A stretch of DNA of 12,368 nucleotides from NCBI GenBank assembly GCA_047639315.1, contig JBLINQ010000148.1, positions 1 through 12,368 on the forward strand, read 5' to 3'. Positions 1 through 8,380 of the stretch are shown piece after piece; the stretch's first letter is position 1, and every line of letters starts with the position of its first letter. The position numbers were made by a program, and so were the translations under genes. This stretch comes from S139-23 sp047639315. GTDB lineage: Bacteria > Planctomycetota > GCA-002687715 > DRQF01. The notes beneath the pieces were generated by a model. It did not search any database and was not told where the DNA came from. It saw nothing but the letters and a program-made list of their open reading frames with translations.

Positions 1-42
1 AGATCTCGCTAAGACAACTATTTGATCATCATGAGGAACACG

Positions 43-2976
43 ATGCAGTCATTCCGAATCGCTCTTTTCACTCTGTTGCCACTGATGGTGGTTGCGCTTG
101 TTTTGTCCTGTACGCCGGAAGAGATTATTGCGGTTCGTGATTCCAATAATCCAGGTGATCCGAACATAGCGATGCGCCCAGTGAATTCGATTGTTTCTTC
201 GAGATTGCACGGGTCGAACTTCAGGCAGAAGGATATTGAGTCCGGATTCTCGTCTAATGGGCATGCTCAATCCTGGGATGGCCGTTTGTTCATTGGGCGT
301 ACTAATTCGAACGGGATTGGCGGCTGGTATATCCATCTGCTCCGTCCTGAGAAAATCGAACGTGACAGCGATGGAGCGCCGAATTTCAAGGTCAGCCCTT
401 CCTCGGGAACTCAAGGAGCGTTCTCGCCGCGCAACAATAACGATGCCTTGCTCCTGAAGGTGGATGACAGAGCCGCAGTTGGGTTAGACGGTCCTCATCT
501 CAATGCGCTCGCCATTGTTCCTCATCCAAATCCAGCCAACACCAGTCTCATCGGTAACCCCAACTTCGAATACGACATTCATCAGAATCCATTCCCTACG
601 GATGGTGCCGGAAATTATCAGGCCAACGGTTCCTTCGAAACTTACGAATTGCTCATCTACGCGACTAAATACAACGCCAATGGCAGTCTGCAGAAGACGG
701 TCTCGATGGATGTCCAAATAGTTGTTGCCAACCCCCGTACCGCGAATGCCGACGTGCATTCACACCAGATCGTTCGAAACGCAGAGGAATTGAAGGACAT
801 CTTTGGCTCTCCGATTCTTGGCATCGAACCGACGGCTACTTTTGATGGCCGCTTGATTGTTCAGCAGTTCAATGGGCTCATGCGCTATACCTTCAATGAG
901 GATCCTACAGCGTTGAGCGGCTGGTCGGTTCCGAAATCAGTCGTCGATATGCACCATGTCGATCGCGAGACGATGGTTGCAGGAGAGCAGTTTCAGGTGC
1001 GGTACCCGATCGCAAGTCGCGAGCTCAAAGACCACCTTGGCGTGCCATACTCGCAAGGTGAGTTTGTGAATGGGGCCTATCCATGGATTTCACTTGATGG
1101 CACAGAGATCGCTCACACAGCGACGACGACAGGTTCTGGCTCTGGACGGGCGCTCCGTGGCGGTTTCACTGTCAACGGCGTCGCGACTCGTTTTCAAGCC
1201 ATGCATGTGGACGGGCCAATCAATGACACGCGCGATGCGCTGGCGAACGGTGACCAACAGGTCTTGTTCGTTTCGAGCCCTGGAACGTTGCCAGGGTTTT
1301 GGTTTCCGTTCATCGATGACCTGAATCAGAACGACTTGCCGATGCCGTATTCAACGGTGAAGCCTGTGATCCCGTTCTTTCAATCCAATCGGCGACAATA
1401 TTTCGAAGTCCCGGTGGAAGACGCCCTTGATGGTCGCTATCTCACGGTCTTACGCATGACCGAAGGCATTGATCGCAACAAGAAGTACATCGTTAATATC
1501 ACCCCGGACACTTCGGGCAATCTAACTCACGGCGATTTACAATCAGGTTCTGCGTTTCCGCTTGAAGCAGGGTTGCCAGATCAGAACCTCGATGCTGGGC
1601 TCGGCAGATCTGTCATCTTCGGCGGCGGCGGCCATATTCGCATTAAGGACAACGCGTCCTTCAATCGCATCAAACGGGAGTTCAGTGCCGAGATGTTCTT
1701 CATGAAGCGCGCACCGCTCGTGAGCGAGCGGTTCGTCCCACTTTGTGGCCGCTTGGGTGCTTTTCAGTTGTGGCTCACTGCGGCTGGCGAACTCTTCGGT
1801 GAAGTTCAGGTGACAGATGGCGAGACCACGGTAAAACACTACAGTCTTCTTCAACTCAACGCGCTGCCTTTGAATGCATACGTTCATTTCGCAATGACGG
1901 CGAAGATCAATGACGACAACCTCCTTTCGATCAAGCTCTATCAGAACGGTGACCTGCTTGGTGCTCCTGCCGTGAAGCAATTAGGGCAGGGAGATTTTAG
2001 ACTGGTTGAGAACAGCCAAGCTATCTTGGTGGGGCCGGTAGGGGCGAATAATCTTGCCGACAACTCCATCTCGATGGATGACTTCAAACTGTCCTACATC
2101 GAACGTGACGCCCAGCATATCAAGGAATCAGCCTATCAGCGGGGAATCGTTGACAGTTCGGTCGACATCTCCTTGGTCCCCGCCATCGAGATTACTTTGG
2201 GACAATCGCTCTTTGCAGATCCGTTGCTGTCAGGCGACGGCAAAACTTCTTGTGCGACTTGTCACGACCCCTCAAACTTCTTTACTGATGGGCTTGTGGC
2301 TCCTGACAACGGAACTTTACGCAATACGCCTACGTTGATTAACCGCATTCATACGACCAAGCAGTTCCATGACGGTCGTACCGGGAGTTTAGAAGAACAG
2401 GCCATCTTGCCGATTTTGAATCCGATTGAGATGAACAACACGGAAGCCAATTTGCTGCGGGTTCTGAATAAGGTCTACGCAACAGACTTCCTGAGTGTTT
2501 ACGGCAGTGCTCCGACGACGGAGTTGATGTCACGTGCAATCGCAAACTTCTGCCGCACGATTACAGCGCCGACAACGGCCTTCGACAATCTTCTTGCAGG
2601 CAACTCCTCGGCACTCAATGATAGTGAAAAAAGGGGAATGCAGCTGTTCCACAATAAAGCTCGCTGCAGCGCGTGTCACAATGGAGCCAACTTCTCCGAT
2701 GAGCTTTTCCACAATACCGGCTTCATCAATCTGCTGACTGTGCCGAAGCTCGATGTCGGTCGAGCCGGAGGTCGTTTTAAAACCCCAACTCTGCGAGCTA
2801 TCAAACACACTGGGCCATACATGCATGATGGCAGCCGTTCTTCATTGGAAGAGGTGATTGACGTCTACAATAACGGTGGCATCGGCACTGCAGGGGGCGC
2901 CGACATCGAGATCAAGAAACTCGGACTGACTGCCGCCGAGAAGGCTGATCTCGTCAATTTCTTGAAGATCCTCTGA
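43..2976 (+). CDS. Exported lipoprotein: LamG-like domain fused to a di-heme cytochrome c peroxidase (MauG/CCP) module
   Basis: Probable periplasmic or cell-surface di-heme protein of 977 residues. The start chosen is ATG 43, because GAGGA at 33-37 precedes it; TTG 22 and ATG 31 are in frame but have no Shine-Dalgarno site. Residues 1-23 form a lipoprotein signal (basic start, hydrophobic core, V-L-S-C with Cys23 as the lipidated residue). Residues of about 24-510 are unrecognised, with recurring DGRL-type turns that could belong to a beta-propeller. Residues of about 515-690 resemble a LamG/concanavalin-like jelly roll. Residues of about 706-977 are a MauG/CCP module: heme motifs CATCH (737-741) and CSACH (875-879), FHDGR (775-779, where the family usually has FWDGR), and the distal-heme segment YMHDGS with Met927, followed by SLEEV and YNNGG. 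The family reduces H2O2 or oxidises a protein substrate; the substrate here is unknown. The peroxidase module is about family length, but the extra 700 residues are unusual. Confidence 0.9.
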   Translation: MQSFRIALFTLLPLMVVALVLSCTPEEIIAVRDSNNPGDPNIAMRPVNSIVSSRLHGSNFRQKDIESGFSSNGHAQSWDGRLFIGRTNSNGIGGWYIHLLRPEKIERDSDGAPNFKVSPSSGTQGAFSPRNNNDALLLKVDDRAAVGLDGPHLNALAIVPHPNPANTSLIGNPNFEYDIHQNPFPTDGAGNYQANGSFETYELLIYATKYNANGSLQKTVSMDVQIVVANPRTANADVHSHQIVRNAEELKDIFGSPILGIEPTATFDGRLIVQQFNGLMRYTFNEDPTALSGWSVPKSVVDMHHVDRETMVAGEQFQVRYPIASRELKDHLGVPYSQGEFVNGAYPWISLDGTEIAHTATTTGSGSGRALRGGFTVNGVATRFQAMHVDGPINDTRDALANGDQQVLFVSSPGTLPGFWFPFIDDLNQNDLPMPYSTVKPVIPFFQSNRRQYFEVPVEDALDGRYLTVLRMTEGIDRNKKYIVNITPDTSGNLTHGDLQSGSAFPLEAGLPDQNLDAGLGRSVIFGGGGHIRIKDNASFNRIKREFSAEMFFMKRAPLVSERFVPLCGRLGAFQLWLTAAGELFGEVQVTDGETTVKHYSLLQLNALPLNAYVHFAMTAKINDDNLLSIKLYQNGDLLGAPAVKQLGQGDFRLVENSQAILVGPVGANNLADNSISMDDFKLSYIERDAQHIKESAYQRGIVDSSVDISLVPAIEITLGQSLFADPLLSGDGKTSCATCHDPSNFFTDGLVAPDNGTLRNTPTLINRIHTTKQFHDGRTGSLEEQAILPILNPIEMNNTEANLLRVLNKVYATDFLSVYGSAPTTELMSRAIANFCRTITAPTTAFDNLLAGNSSALNDSEKRGMQLFHNKARCSACHNGANFSDELFHNTGFINLLTVPKLDVGRAGGRFKTPTLRAIKHTGPYMHDGSRSSLEEVIDVYNNGGIGTAGGADIEIKKLGLTAAEKADLVNFLKIL

Positions 2977-2995
2977 TCCGCAGCCTGAACCACAT

Positions 2996-3014
2996 GTACC
3001 GTACCAGGTCTAAT
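2996..3014 (+). repeat. Gene-end repeat motif, copy 1
   Basis: GTACCGTACCAGGTCTAAT lies 19 bases after the stop codon of the peroxidase gene, in the sense orientation. It matches 18 of 19 bases with the copy at the end of purK. Together with the opposite-facing copy at 3085-3101 it forms an imperfect inverted repeat between the two convergent genes. Confidence 0.65.
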
Positions 3015-3084
3015 TGATTCGGTTGGACTGAAAGATTCTTGATTGCAGCTGATACCGGTCTCCGGCGCAAATGCGATCGCAGCA

Positions 3085-3101
3085 ATTAGAGCTGGTACCG
3101 T
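3085..3101 (-). repeat. Gene-end repeat motif, copy 2
   Basis: On the minus strand this reads ACGGTACCAGCTCTAAT, 16 of 17 bases identical to the purK copy. It begins 15 bases after the kinase stop codon and is in the sense orientation of that gene. Confidence 0.5.
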
Positions 3102-3116
3102 CCAGGCGCCGTGTGA

Positions 3117-6100
3117 CTACTTGGGTGCCAAGACGATGCGGAATCCTAAGGAAAATTCGCGGTTGTCAGGTGAGTTGGCGATTCGGTTGGCTGACCGGCA
3201 ATCCCCGAATTTGTGCTTGAGAGAGCCGCCTCTTGTGATCCTCTCGGAACCGTTGGTTGGGCCTCTTGGATCGTTTGCACCTCTGGCGTTGTAAGGGCCA
3301 TACCAATCTAAGCACCATTCTCTGACGTTGCCGTGCATGTCGCTAAGGCCCCATTGATTGTTGCTTTTTGTATTGACGTCAAATGGAGTTTTCGAAGTCT
3401 TGCCGTTGTCCTTGAAGTAGGCGTACCTTTTGAGCTGGTCTTTCGGACCATCGCCAAAAGAGAATGCCGTTGGCCTTCCGGCGCGACAGCAGTATTCCCA
3501 TTCGGATTCTGTGGGTAGGCGAAACTCCCAACCAGGGAATTGGTACTCACGATTCAATCGGTCGCAGAAATTGAGAGCGTCGTTGTAGGTTACATAACCA
3601 ACTGCCATCTTGTTTGAGTGCCGTTGGGTTGGTGGACGAATCTTGGCTCTTCCGCCAAACCCCAGTCCTAAGCCGACACTGAGCCCGCTCTTGACGCGGA
3701 ACTTGTCCCACGGCTTGGTGCGCATGACCTCGTCCCATTGCCCGCGGGTGACCTCGGTTTGGCTCATATAGAAATCGCGGCTTAGAACAACTCTGTGGCG
3801 TACTTCGTCCTTGCCGCGATTTGGCTCAGAGCTTGGGCTTCCCATCATGAAGCTTCCGGCCTTGATGGGCTTGAGGTTGACGTCGTGTTGTGCCTGGATT
3901 TGAGAAACGACCTGAACAGGTTTCGCCGTTCTACGACTGATGATGAGGGTCTTGAGGATTGAATGATTGAGGTTGTCACGAGCTCGCACGCGGAATGTGT
4001 TCGTGCCGAGCCTGAGGTTCTGCTGCTGGCTGAATGAGCCATTTAGGTCAGTATTGACTTGAGTTCCGTTGATGTCGACGATGGCGCCATTCAAATCGCT
4101 CGCTCGACCGCGAATGACGATGTTGAATGCTTCTGTCTCTTGGGGAAGGGCATCAACAGAGAGCGTTGGCGCAGTACGGTCAACTATGACGTCGTAAGTC
4201 TTTCTGTCTTCGCGGTCAGTCTCATCCTTGGCAGTGATGACAAAGGACGTTCTTCCTTCACTCAAAGGAAAAGTGACGTCCCAGGGGTTTTCACCTGCTG
4301 TAACAGTGATGAATTTTTCATCCTGTTGTCCGGTCGGAGTCGTGGCCTTGATGGATATTCTGCAGGGGGATTTATCTGAGATCGTCCCTTGAATCTTGAT
4401 GTTCCTCAAGTCAACGACTTGTCCTGATGCTTTGGCCATGTTCAATGTTAGGACAGGTGCAGAGTCATCGACATTTGTTGAGTGACTGATGGTTGTGGTT
4501 CGCCCAGCAGCATCTTTTGCGACAATCTCGAAGTCGGTTTTTCCATCGGACACATTGAATTCGATGGCCCAGGAGTTGCTGCCGGGGGATACGGTCGTCG
4601 ACTTTTTTTCTTCCGTGCCTGTTTGATGCCGTGCTGTGACATCGACTTGGCAAGTCGTCGTGTCGATGACTGTGCCTGTTAGTATTAGCACTCCCTCTTT
4701 CGTTGGGATAGCGCCGTTGGCCTCGATGTCGAGAGCGAGCACTGGATCGCTCTGATCGATGATGACGGCAACGGATCTTGTCACGGTTCGGCCCACTGGC
4801 GATTCCAAGGCAATATCCAAAGAATGAGCGCCTTCTTCTTTCAGCGTCACTTGATACGAGAAAAGACCTGTCGTGACGGGGATTTGTTTGCCGCCGATGG
4901 AAACGGTGTATCCGTCGAGCCCAGCCAAATTGAGTGAAATCTCGTCGATGCGACCCTGAAGTGAGATTACTAATTCAGAGAAGATTTGCGATTTGCTCGG
5001 CGAGTCGATGCTGAGGCTTTTTTGCAAGACGGCGTCGATTGATTGCGAGAGATCTTTGTCTAAGGCGACGGCGCGTTCAGACGGGTCTAATTCTCTGGCT
5101 TCATTGACAACCAACATGGCGGCACCGAGTTGGCCATCGTTCTGTTTCTTTTCACCAAGGGTCAGAAGGGCATTCGCCAATGCCTGGTCGATCCCGATGA
5201 CATCGGTGGCATCTTTTTTGATTCTTCGGTACTTCTCGATGCCAGATTCAAGAGTTGCATACCGTTTGACGTCGATGTGGGCTTGCTCGAACATTTTGAT
5301 GTAATCAACGAGTTTTGGTTTCGACGCCGCTTTCTCATTCTTCTTAACTGGTGTGACGATCTCCGACTTCTTTGGTGTTTCTGCCTTAGCCGCATCGTTG
5401 TTCGTGTTTGTGTCTTTCTTGATCGCGGCGTTCGCTTGTTCGTCTTTTGCTGTTGGTGGACTACCGTTCTTATTCATCCACCAGTAGCCGCCAATTGCTG
5501 CGAGGGCGAGGACGATCACTGCTGTGAAGAGAATCGCCGGAACCCTTGATTTTTTGATTGGAATTGGCGTGATTGCTGTGCGATGAGGCGAAATCGTCGT
5601 AGCGGAAGAATCATCACGGAAGTGGTCGTGACTCGGCTTGTTTGCAGATCTAACTGTGGGTTCTTCAAACTGAGGCTCATTGAGCTTCATCTTAATGCGG
5701 GCAATGGTGTCTTGCGGAGGAGGAGAGACCAGCATCTCTTGACGATTGAATTGACCAGTTAGCCCTTTCTCCTTCAGGACATGATCGCTTACTTCGTCAT
5801 CCAATTCGTCGGATACAAAGGGTGCGAGAGCCCGCGCGAATTCGGTGGCTTTCTGGTAACGCTGGAGAGGGTCTTTGGCCGTCGCTTTGGCTATGACATC
5901 GGAGAGCGCTGGTGGAAGGGTTGGGCGAAGATCGCCAATATCAGGGAAGTCTCCTTGGCAGACTTGATACATGACCTCGACCAAGGTTCCTCTTTGGATC
6001 GCATGCTTGCCGGCTAAGAGATAGTAGAGCGTGACGGCCAAGGAGTAAACGTCTCCACTTGGCCCGACCTTGCTGACGTCTCCATATTGCTCTGGCGGCA

Positions 6101-6704
6101 TATATGTCGGCGTGCCCATGACCATGCCGCTTCGAGTTTCGAGATTATCCAAGCCGTCAGCTGCTTTTGCCAATCCAAGATCGGCGACTTTGACCTCTCC
6201 CTCAGTGGAGATCATAATGTTGTCGGGTTTGATGTCTCGGTGAACAGCGCCTTTGGCATGGGCAGCGGCGAGGCCTTTTGCGGCACTCCGTACAATGGTC
6301 ACGGCTTCCTCTAGCGCCAATGCACCTTTTCGTTGGACTCTCTCCCGCGCTGATTCTCCGCGAACAAACTCCATGATGAGATAGTGAATGCCATTGGATT
6401 CATTGACATCGAAGACGCGGATGAGGTGAGGGGAGTTGATGGTGGCGGCGACTTTCGCCTCACGTTTGAATCGGAGGACGAATTCATGGCTTTCTTCAGC
6501 CAAATTGGTTTTAAGGCACTTGATCGCGACATCAATATCAAGCCCAAGGTGCCGGCCACGATAGACTGCCCCCATGCCTCCTTCGCCGATTCGAGCGTAG
6601 ATGACCACAGGTTCAAGCACTTTGTAGCCATCCACCTCTGGAAGGCCTCGGAGGATCTTGTCCTCGCTCAAGTTACTTGGATCTGAATCGTTCGAATCAA
6701 CCAT
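3117..6704 (-). CDS. Transmembrane Ser/Thr protein kinase with Ig-like repeats and a C-terminal FGE/SUMF1 domain
   Basis: A single-pass receptor-like kinase of 1195 residues. The start is ATG 6704-6702, with AGGAG at 6715-6711 six bases upstream; an in-frame TTG one codon earlier is less likely. The cytoplasmic kinase domain (about 27-300) has GEGGMG (40-45), Lys62, Glu82, HRDIKPDN (155-162), DLG in place of DFG (175-177) and PPEQ (203-206), so it looks active. A low-complexity linker leads to one membrane helix at about 388-409. After a helical stretch (about 430-560) come about four Ig-like repeats (about 570-930), two of them with a TCQV/PCRI-type cysteine. Residues of about 941-1195 are an FGE-sulfatase fold (GSFMMGS, EVTRGQW, RLPTESEWEY, GNVREW, RGGS, LGFR). 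The copper-site first cysteine of true formylglycine-generating enzymes is replaced by His, leaving one Cys in the GDCRS segment, so this domain probably binds a ligand rather than activating sulfatases. Chlamydial Pkn1 has a comparable kinase-FGE pairing. The ligand and targets are unknown. Confidence 0.93.
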   Translation of the reverse strand: MVDSNDSDPSNLSEDKILRGLPEVDGYKVLEPVVIYARIGEGGMGAVYRGRHLGLDIDVAIKCLKTNLAEESHEFVLRFKREAKVAATINSPHLIRVFDVNESNGIHYLIMEFVRGESARERVQRKGALALEEAVTIVRSAAKGLAAAHAKGAVHRDIKPDNIMISTEGEVKVADLGLAKAADGLDNLETRSGMVMGTPTYMPPEQYGDVSKVGPSGDVYSLAVTLYYLLAGKHAIQRGTLVEVMYQVCQGDFPDIGDLRPTLPPALSDVIAKATAKDPLQRYQKATEFARALAPFVSDELDDEVSDHVLKEKGLTGQFNRQEMLVSPPPQDTIARIKMKLNEPQFEEPTVRSANKPSHDHFRDDSSATTISPHRTAITPIPIKKSRVPAILFTAVIVLALAAIGGYWWMNKNGSPPTAKDEQANAAIKKDTNTNNDAAKAETPKKSEIVTPVKKNEKAASKPKLVDYIKMFEQAHIDVKRYATLESGIEKYRRIKKDATDVIGIDQALANALLTLGEKKQNDGQLGAAMLVVNEARELDPSERAVALDKDLSQSIDAVLQKSLSIDSPSKSQIFSELVISLQGRIDEISLNLAGLDGYTVSIGGKQIPVTTGLFSYQVTLKEEGAHSLDIALESPVGRTVTRSVAVIIDQSDPVLALDIEANGAIPTKEGVLILTGTVIDTTTCQVDVTARHQTGTEEKKSTTVSPGSNSWAIEFNVSDGKTDFEIVAKDAAGRTTTISHSTNVDDSAPVLTLNMAKASGQVVDLRNIKIQGTISDKSPCRISIKATTPTGQQDEKFITVTAGENPWDVTFPLSEGRTSFVITAKDETDREDRKTYDVIVDRTAPTLSVDALPQETEAFNIVIRGRASDLNGAIVDINGTQVNTDLNGSFSQQQNLRLGTNTFRVRARDNLNHSILKTLIISRRTAKPVQVVSQIQAQHDVNLKPIKAGSFMMGSPSSEPNRGKDEVRHRVVLSRDFYMSQTEVTRGQWDEVMRTKPWDKFRVKSGLSVGLGLGFGGRAKIRPPTQRHSNKMAVGYVTYNDALNFCDRLNREYQFPGWEFRLPTESEWEYCCRAGRPTAFSFGDGPKDQLKRYAYFKDNGKTSKTPFDVNTKSNNQWGLSDMHGNVREWCLDWYGPYNARGANDPRGPTNGSERITRGGSLKHKFGDCRSANRIANSPDNREFSLGFRIVLAPK

Positions 6705-6845
6705 CAAATTCTCCTGGCTCTACTGCACCAGATCGTATCATATGAGTGGGGCACAAGTTTAGATTCTATTGGTCTCATTTGGGCGCTTCAACGATACGTA
6801 TTCACTTCGAGCATAGTCTTTGCCTTAAGCAAGGAGAAAAATACG

Positions 6846-7310
6846 ATGCCTGATAGGACTGGACCCCCGCGACTCTGGGCTAAACAAGGATGGCACATTG
6901 GTGCATCTTTCTCTTGCTAAGCTTGACATGGATTGGCTGGAAACAACTAAGGAATCCCACACCGTCGCGTATTGGGCTGCCGTCGCCTTCCCGATTCTGC
7001 ATCAAGTGTACACATAGCTCGCCTGGCGTTTGGAGCATCGAGCGTCTTCCACCAGAAAGGCGATTGGGTTTCCTGGACACCTTACATGATTTCTTGTCTT
7101 GTTCGGTGGGCATCCCTCAGCGTTGAGATTAATCGTGTCTTTGTGTGGAAGAATTCGTCGGTTGCCAGCAACAGGGGCGGCCAGATTCACCTGATGCAGC
7201 CGATTGTCGTTCGAGAGAATCAAACGTTCAGAATCGAATTGTCTAAGCAGGGAGGTGGCCGACAATTGCTGACGGCGCAGAGATATTTCATGGGCATGAC
7301 CGATCTGTAG
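6846..7310 (+). pseudogene. Frame-broken remnant of a small unrecognised gene
   Basis: An ATG at 6846 with AAGGAG at 6831-6836 (nine bases upstream) opens a frame that stops at TAA 6918-6920. The next frame carries protein-like sequence from about 6850 to TAG 7015-7017, including DMDWLETTKESHTVAYWAAV. The first frame then resumes with protein-like sequence (GDWVSWTPYM, later GGQIHLMQPIVVRENQTFRI) to TAG 7308-7310. Two compensating frameshifts would restore one protein of about 155 residues. I do not recognise the family. It may be a decayed gene or sequence carrying indel errors. The remaining DNA between the kinase and the EthD gene shows no other supportable gene, and I found no convincing sigma-70 promoter there. 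Confidence 0.35.
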
Positions 7311-7332
7311 GCTCCTGCGTGGCATGCGACGT

Positions 7333-7406
7333 CAGGCCAATGGTGGAAAGCCGGGAGCTGTGGCGAGATAACTTGACCTCGCCTTTGGGCTGCCACCATT
7401 GGCTTG
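7333..7406. repeat. Nested inverted repeat upstream of the EthD gene
   Basis: Arms at 7333-7346 and 7393-7406 pair over 14 bases with one mismatch; the core GCCAATGGTGG / CCACCATTGGC is perfect. Inside them GGCGAG (7362-7367) pairs with CTCGCC (7378-7383) around a ten-base loop. It begins 22 bases after the last stop of the upstream remnant and ends 95 bases before the EthD start. It could be a terminator without a T-tract, a structured leader or RNA, or a protein-binding site. No function can be assigned from sequence. Confidence 0.6.
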
Positions 7407-7501
7407 AAACCGTGTGTGAGTCGTGTGCAGAGAAATGGGTGGGATGGTAAGATGGGCTCGGCATCCTATTTGTATCCAAGCAAACATACGGAGAGACTCT
7501 C

Positions 7502-7864
7502 GTGATCAAGTTTGTCATGTGCCTAACCCGCCATCCAGATATGACCCGTCAACAGTTTCAAGATTACTGGTTGAACCAGCACGGTCCATTCTTTCAAAAG
7601 CACGCGGGCGACCTGCGCTCCAAGAAGTACATTCAATCGCACACGATTGACACGCCCATGAACGATTTGTTGAGGATGTCGAGGGGGATGCTCCCCGAGT
7701 TCGACGGCATTGCCGAAGTGTGGTTTGAGTCCGAAGAAGACATGGTCGCTGCCATGAGTTCACTTGAGGGGATGAAGTTGGCTACTGAACTTCTTGAAGA
7801 TGAGAATAAGTTCATTGACCATTCGAAGTCTTCGGCGTTTATCGTGCGTGAGGAGGAGTTGTAG
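7502..7864 (+). CDS. EthD-family dimeric alpha/beta-barrel protein
   Basis: A 120-residue protein starting at GTG 7502, with GGAGAG at 7490-7495 six bases upstream. The N-terminus follows the EthD pattern: MIKFVMCLTRHPDMTRQQF, then DYW and HGP with Trp23 and His27. This is typical of the ferredoxin-like EthD fold (named after a protein of the ethyl tert-butyl ether degradation locus). Length is normal for the family. Such proteins form dimers, and their enzymatic role is mostly unknown, so no substrate is claimed. It stands alone, with broken frames on both sides. A purine-rich GGAGGAG overlaps its stop codon, followed eight bases later by ATG 7879, which opens only 14 codons; this may be the start of a lost downstream gene. 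Confidence 0.85.
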   Translation: MIKFVMCLTRHPDMTRQQFQDYWLNQHGPFFQKHAGDLRSKKYIQSHTIDTPMNDLLRMSRGMLPEFDGIAEVWFESEEDMVAAMSSLEGMKLATELLEDENKFIDHSKSSAFIVREEEL

Positions 7865-8060
7865 GAGGAGAGGCAGAGATGCTGACGGCTTCGCTGACTC
7901 GTTCATTGAAGTTTCTCCGTTGATATCAATGAAGTCGGTCATGGCAACGTGCGGATCGTCTAGGCAGAAGAACTCATAGCCCTTCATTTTTCGTCGCAAT
8001 CTGATCTACCATATTACTTGACTCTGGACTGGTATCCGGAGGCCGATGCCATTCGGGCAT
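7760..8060 (-). pseudogene. Possible small minus-strand gene broken at an A5 run
   Basis: ATG at 8060-8058, with GAGGAG about 11 bases upstream, opens 28 codons (MPEWHRPPDTSPESSNMVDQ and on) that end at TGA 7976-7974. The frame one base over takes up the sense at once with MKGYEFFCLDDPHVAMTDF and continues to 7760. Removing one A from the AAAAA run near 7988-7992 would join them into about 99 residues. The last third overlaps the EthD gene antisense and looks less protein-like, so the true end may lie before 7865. The family is not recognised. Confidence 0.25.
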
Positions 8061-8380
8061 CGACGGGGATGCTCCTCTGTTTTAGAGGCTTCTGCGGCTG
8101 AGGCAGGTTTCAACAGCGCCAGTCTCGCGGCAGTTGATATGACGCCATTGCCCCTATTGCGCTTGACCCGACGCCAACTCAGCTTCTTCTAACGCTGAGC
8201 TTTTCTTTCAACGCTGATGGCCAGCTCCTTGCCAGAATCAATCGGCAAGATCCGATTCTTGCTGGCGCTAACCATTATGTCCGAGTGTTTGAGACGTTTC
8301 CCCTGGTCTTGAGTTTCAGTGCGCCTCGCATTCAAATCGTCCCTCAGCCTCTTTCCTGCCGAGGCCAAGAATGTAGACCT
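7865..8380. other. Stretch of 516 bases without an intact gene
   Basis: Besides the broken minus-strand frame, it holds an open plus-strand frame without a usable start from 8138 onward (peptides such as SFSFNADGQLLARINRQDP), whose complement is also open. Hairpins seen are CGATGCC/GGCATCG (8044-8062), CCTCT/AGAGG (8074-8088), and a nested pair with outer GCCAG/CTGGC (8231-8266) and inner AATCGG/CCGATT (8240-8257). Any of these could help end transcription of the convergent EthD and selenoprotein genes. None has a clear T-tract. Confidence 0.4.

Larger units (their letters stand above)
2996..3103. terminator. Possible bidirectional terminator between convergent genes
   Basis: The 140-base gap between the peroxidase and kinase stop codons holds two inverted copies of the gene-end motif, with about 14 of 16 bases able to pair across a loop of about 70 bases. 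There is no clear T-tract on either side, so a classic intrinsic terminator is not shown. The placement between two convergent stop codons is the main argument. Confidence 0.3.

Noticed and set aside
1543..1980. 145-residue minus-strand ORF inside the peroxidase gene
   Set aside because: Shadow of the LamG-like region; no ribosome site or recognisable domain.
3117..3900. Formylglycine-generating (sulfatase-activating) enzyme activity
   Set aside because: One of the two copper-binding cysteines is missing and the domain is tethered to a kinase; no sulfatase gene is present nearby.
6705..6780. Promoter of the kinase gene with TATGAT as -10
   Set aside because: No acceptable -35 hexamer at 16-18 bases, so it is not supported as sigma-70.
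7002..7325. 107-residue minus-strand ORF opposite the frame-broken remnant
   Set aside because: Composition is unlike a folded protein and there is no upstream ribosome site; the plus-strand pieces look more protein-like.
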